Source: Mycolicibacterium iranicum (lineage in GTDB: Bacteria; Actinomycetota; Actinomycetes; Mycobacteriales; Mycobacteriaceae). Taken from it: a stretch of 64,000 nt of DNA. The notes under the pieces were generated by a model, which worked only from the letters and a program-made list of their open reading frames with translations, did no database searches and was not told the origin of the DNA. Location of the stretch: positions 248,001 through 312,000 of the forward strand of contig NZ_JACHVU010000004.1 in the NCBI RefSeq assembly GCF_014190915.1. The letters are read 5' to 3'. This document shows, piece after piece, positions 63,532-64,000 of the stretch (position 1 is the first letter of the stretch; the number at the start of each line of letters is the position of its first letter). The position numbers and the translations under genes were made by a program.

Positions 63532-64000
63532 CTAACGGAGAAGCTCGATCACCTTGCCGAACGCCTCCGCATGGCGCATCTGGACGATGACGTAGCTGAT
63601 GCCGTAGACGTCGCGGTAGTTGCGGATCCGGTCGGCGATGTCCCCGGCCGAACCCGACAACACGCCCGGGTGCCGGAGTAGTTCGTCGTCGGAAAGGCCG
63701 GGCAGCGAGATGCGCGGGATCGTGAGGTCCGGCTGCCCTGAACCGTCGACCGGCATCGCGGTGATCGCGATGTTGAGCTCCAGCTCGTCGAACCGCGCGC
63801 CCGCTGCGTTGCGGACGAACGCGATGCGGTCCGCCAGCGGATCCTCGTCGCCGGAGGCCGCTCGGTCACCGCCGGTGAGCCCGATGATGTCGGCCGACCG
63901 GGCCGCGATGCGCAGCACCCTGTCCCCGTTGCCGGCGATCATGATCGGCACGGCAGCCAGATGTTCGGCCATGTATTCGGTGGTCGCCCTGAGGTGGTCC
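63532..64000 (-). CDS. Luciferase-like (LLM) flavin- or F420-dependent oxidoreductase, 3' part
   Basis: The frame continues past the right edge (it reads through to base 64000 without a stop), so the N-terminus is missing. The last about 155 residues contain VPIMIAGNGDRVLRIAARSADIIGL, a strand-helix motif of the LLM barrel, and the C-terminal DIADRIRNYRDVYGISYVIVQ. Mycobacterial members usually use F420. Convergent with the COX IV-like gene, 1 bp between stops. Confidence 0.8.
   Translation of the reverse strand, partial: DHLRATTEYMAEHLAAVPIMIAGNGDRVLRIAARSADIIGLTGGDRAASGDEDPLADRIAFVRNAAGARFDELELNIAITAMPVDGSGQPDLTIPRISLPGLSDDELLRHPGVLSGSAGDIADRIRNYRDVYGISYVIVQMRHAEAFGKVIELLR

Overview
The window is high-GC actinobacterial DNA and reads as a fast-growing environmental Mycobacterium (Mycolicibacterium type). 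The support is a KasA/KasB-type mycolate ketosynthase next to two mycolate cyclopropane-synthase-like methyltransferases, a PGRS-type glycine-rich protein, a CtpE-type P-ATPase in its usual mycobacterial neighbourhood, several P450s, FadE/FadD-type lipid genes, leaderless-looking promoters and many GTG/ATG starts overlapping the previous stop by 4 bp.

Layout. (1) 1-5159 (+): a block that, from memory, matches M. tuberculosis Rv0906-Rv0910: MBL hydrolase, lipoprotein serine hydrolase, ctpE, and an antitoxin/SRPBCC-toxin-like pair. (2) 5160-6888: a PGRS-like protein exported by a Tat/Sec-type signal, and behind it a copy of its leader with a 22-codon relic. (3) 6898-19450 (-): one long, tightly coupled gene train of 16 genes: polytopic membrane protein, TetR, 35-aa membrane peptide, VWA protein, MoxR/NorQ-type ATPase, 43-aa membrane peptide, a second paralogous polytopic membrane protein, 136-aa membrane protein, P450, two DapB-like reductases, VOC protein, two P450s, an ERG2/sigma-1-receptor-like protein and an NAD(P)-binding protein. 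It is read from a palindrome-rich divergent promoter at about 19.46 kb; an SDR and a third DapB-like reductase lie on the other side. I regard this as the best candidate for an undescribed system: a membrane oxidoreductase that may need NorQ/NorD-like activation, embedded in a sterol/terpenoid-like oxidation pathway. (4) 21.6-26.1 kb: small membrane protein, molybdopterin oxidoreductase, degenerate-GGDEF/EAL protein.

(5) 26.3-47.3 kb: a catabolic regulon diverging at about 32.4 kb. Minus strand: NHL/SMP-30-type beta-propeller (possible lactonase), GntR regulator, acyl-CoA ligase, SDR, acyl-CoA ligase. Plus strand: SDR, Rieske oxygenase, Baeyer-Villiger-type monooxygenase, SDR, class III CoA-transferase, four acyl-CoA dehydrogenases, ThDP lyase, aldehyde dehydrogenase, amidohydrolase. 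Together they suggest hydroxylation, oxidation to ketone, lactone formation and opening, CoA activation, beta-oxidation and C1 shortening of an unknown cyclic substrate.

(6) 47.3-54.2 kb: small stress proteins, the ketosynthase, two methyltransferases, BKACE and cupin proteins, a membrane protein, GNAT, and Hsp20 behind a CIRCE operator. (7) 54.2-64 kb: a frameshifted isochorismatase gene, a tandem-HxlR regulator, a carotenoid-oxygenase/thiolase pair (Rv0913c-Rv0914c-like), a GAF-ANTAR regulator, a second molybdopterin oxidoreductase, tRNA-Arg(CCU) beside a duplicated 63-bp element, a cytochrome-oxidase subunit III/IV-like trio and a partial luciferase-like monooxygenase. No CRISPR array, insertion sequence, rRNA or phage structural gene was seen.
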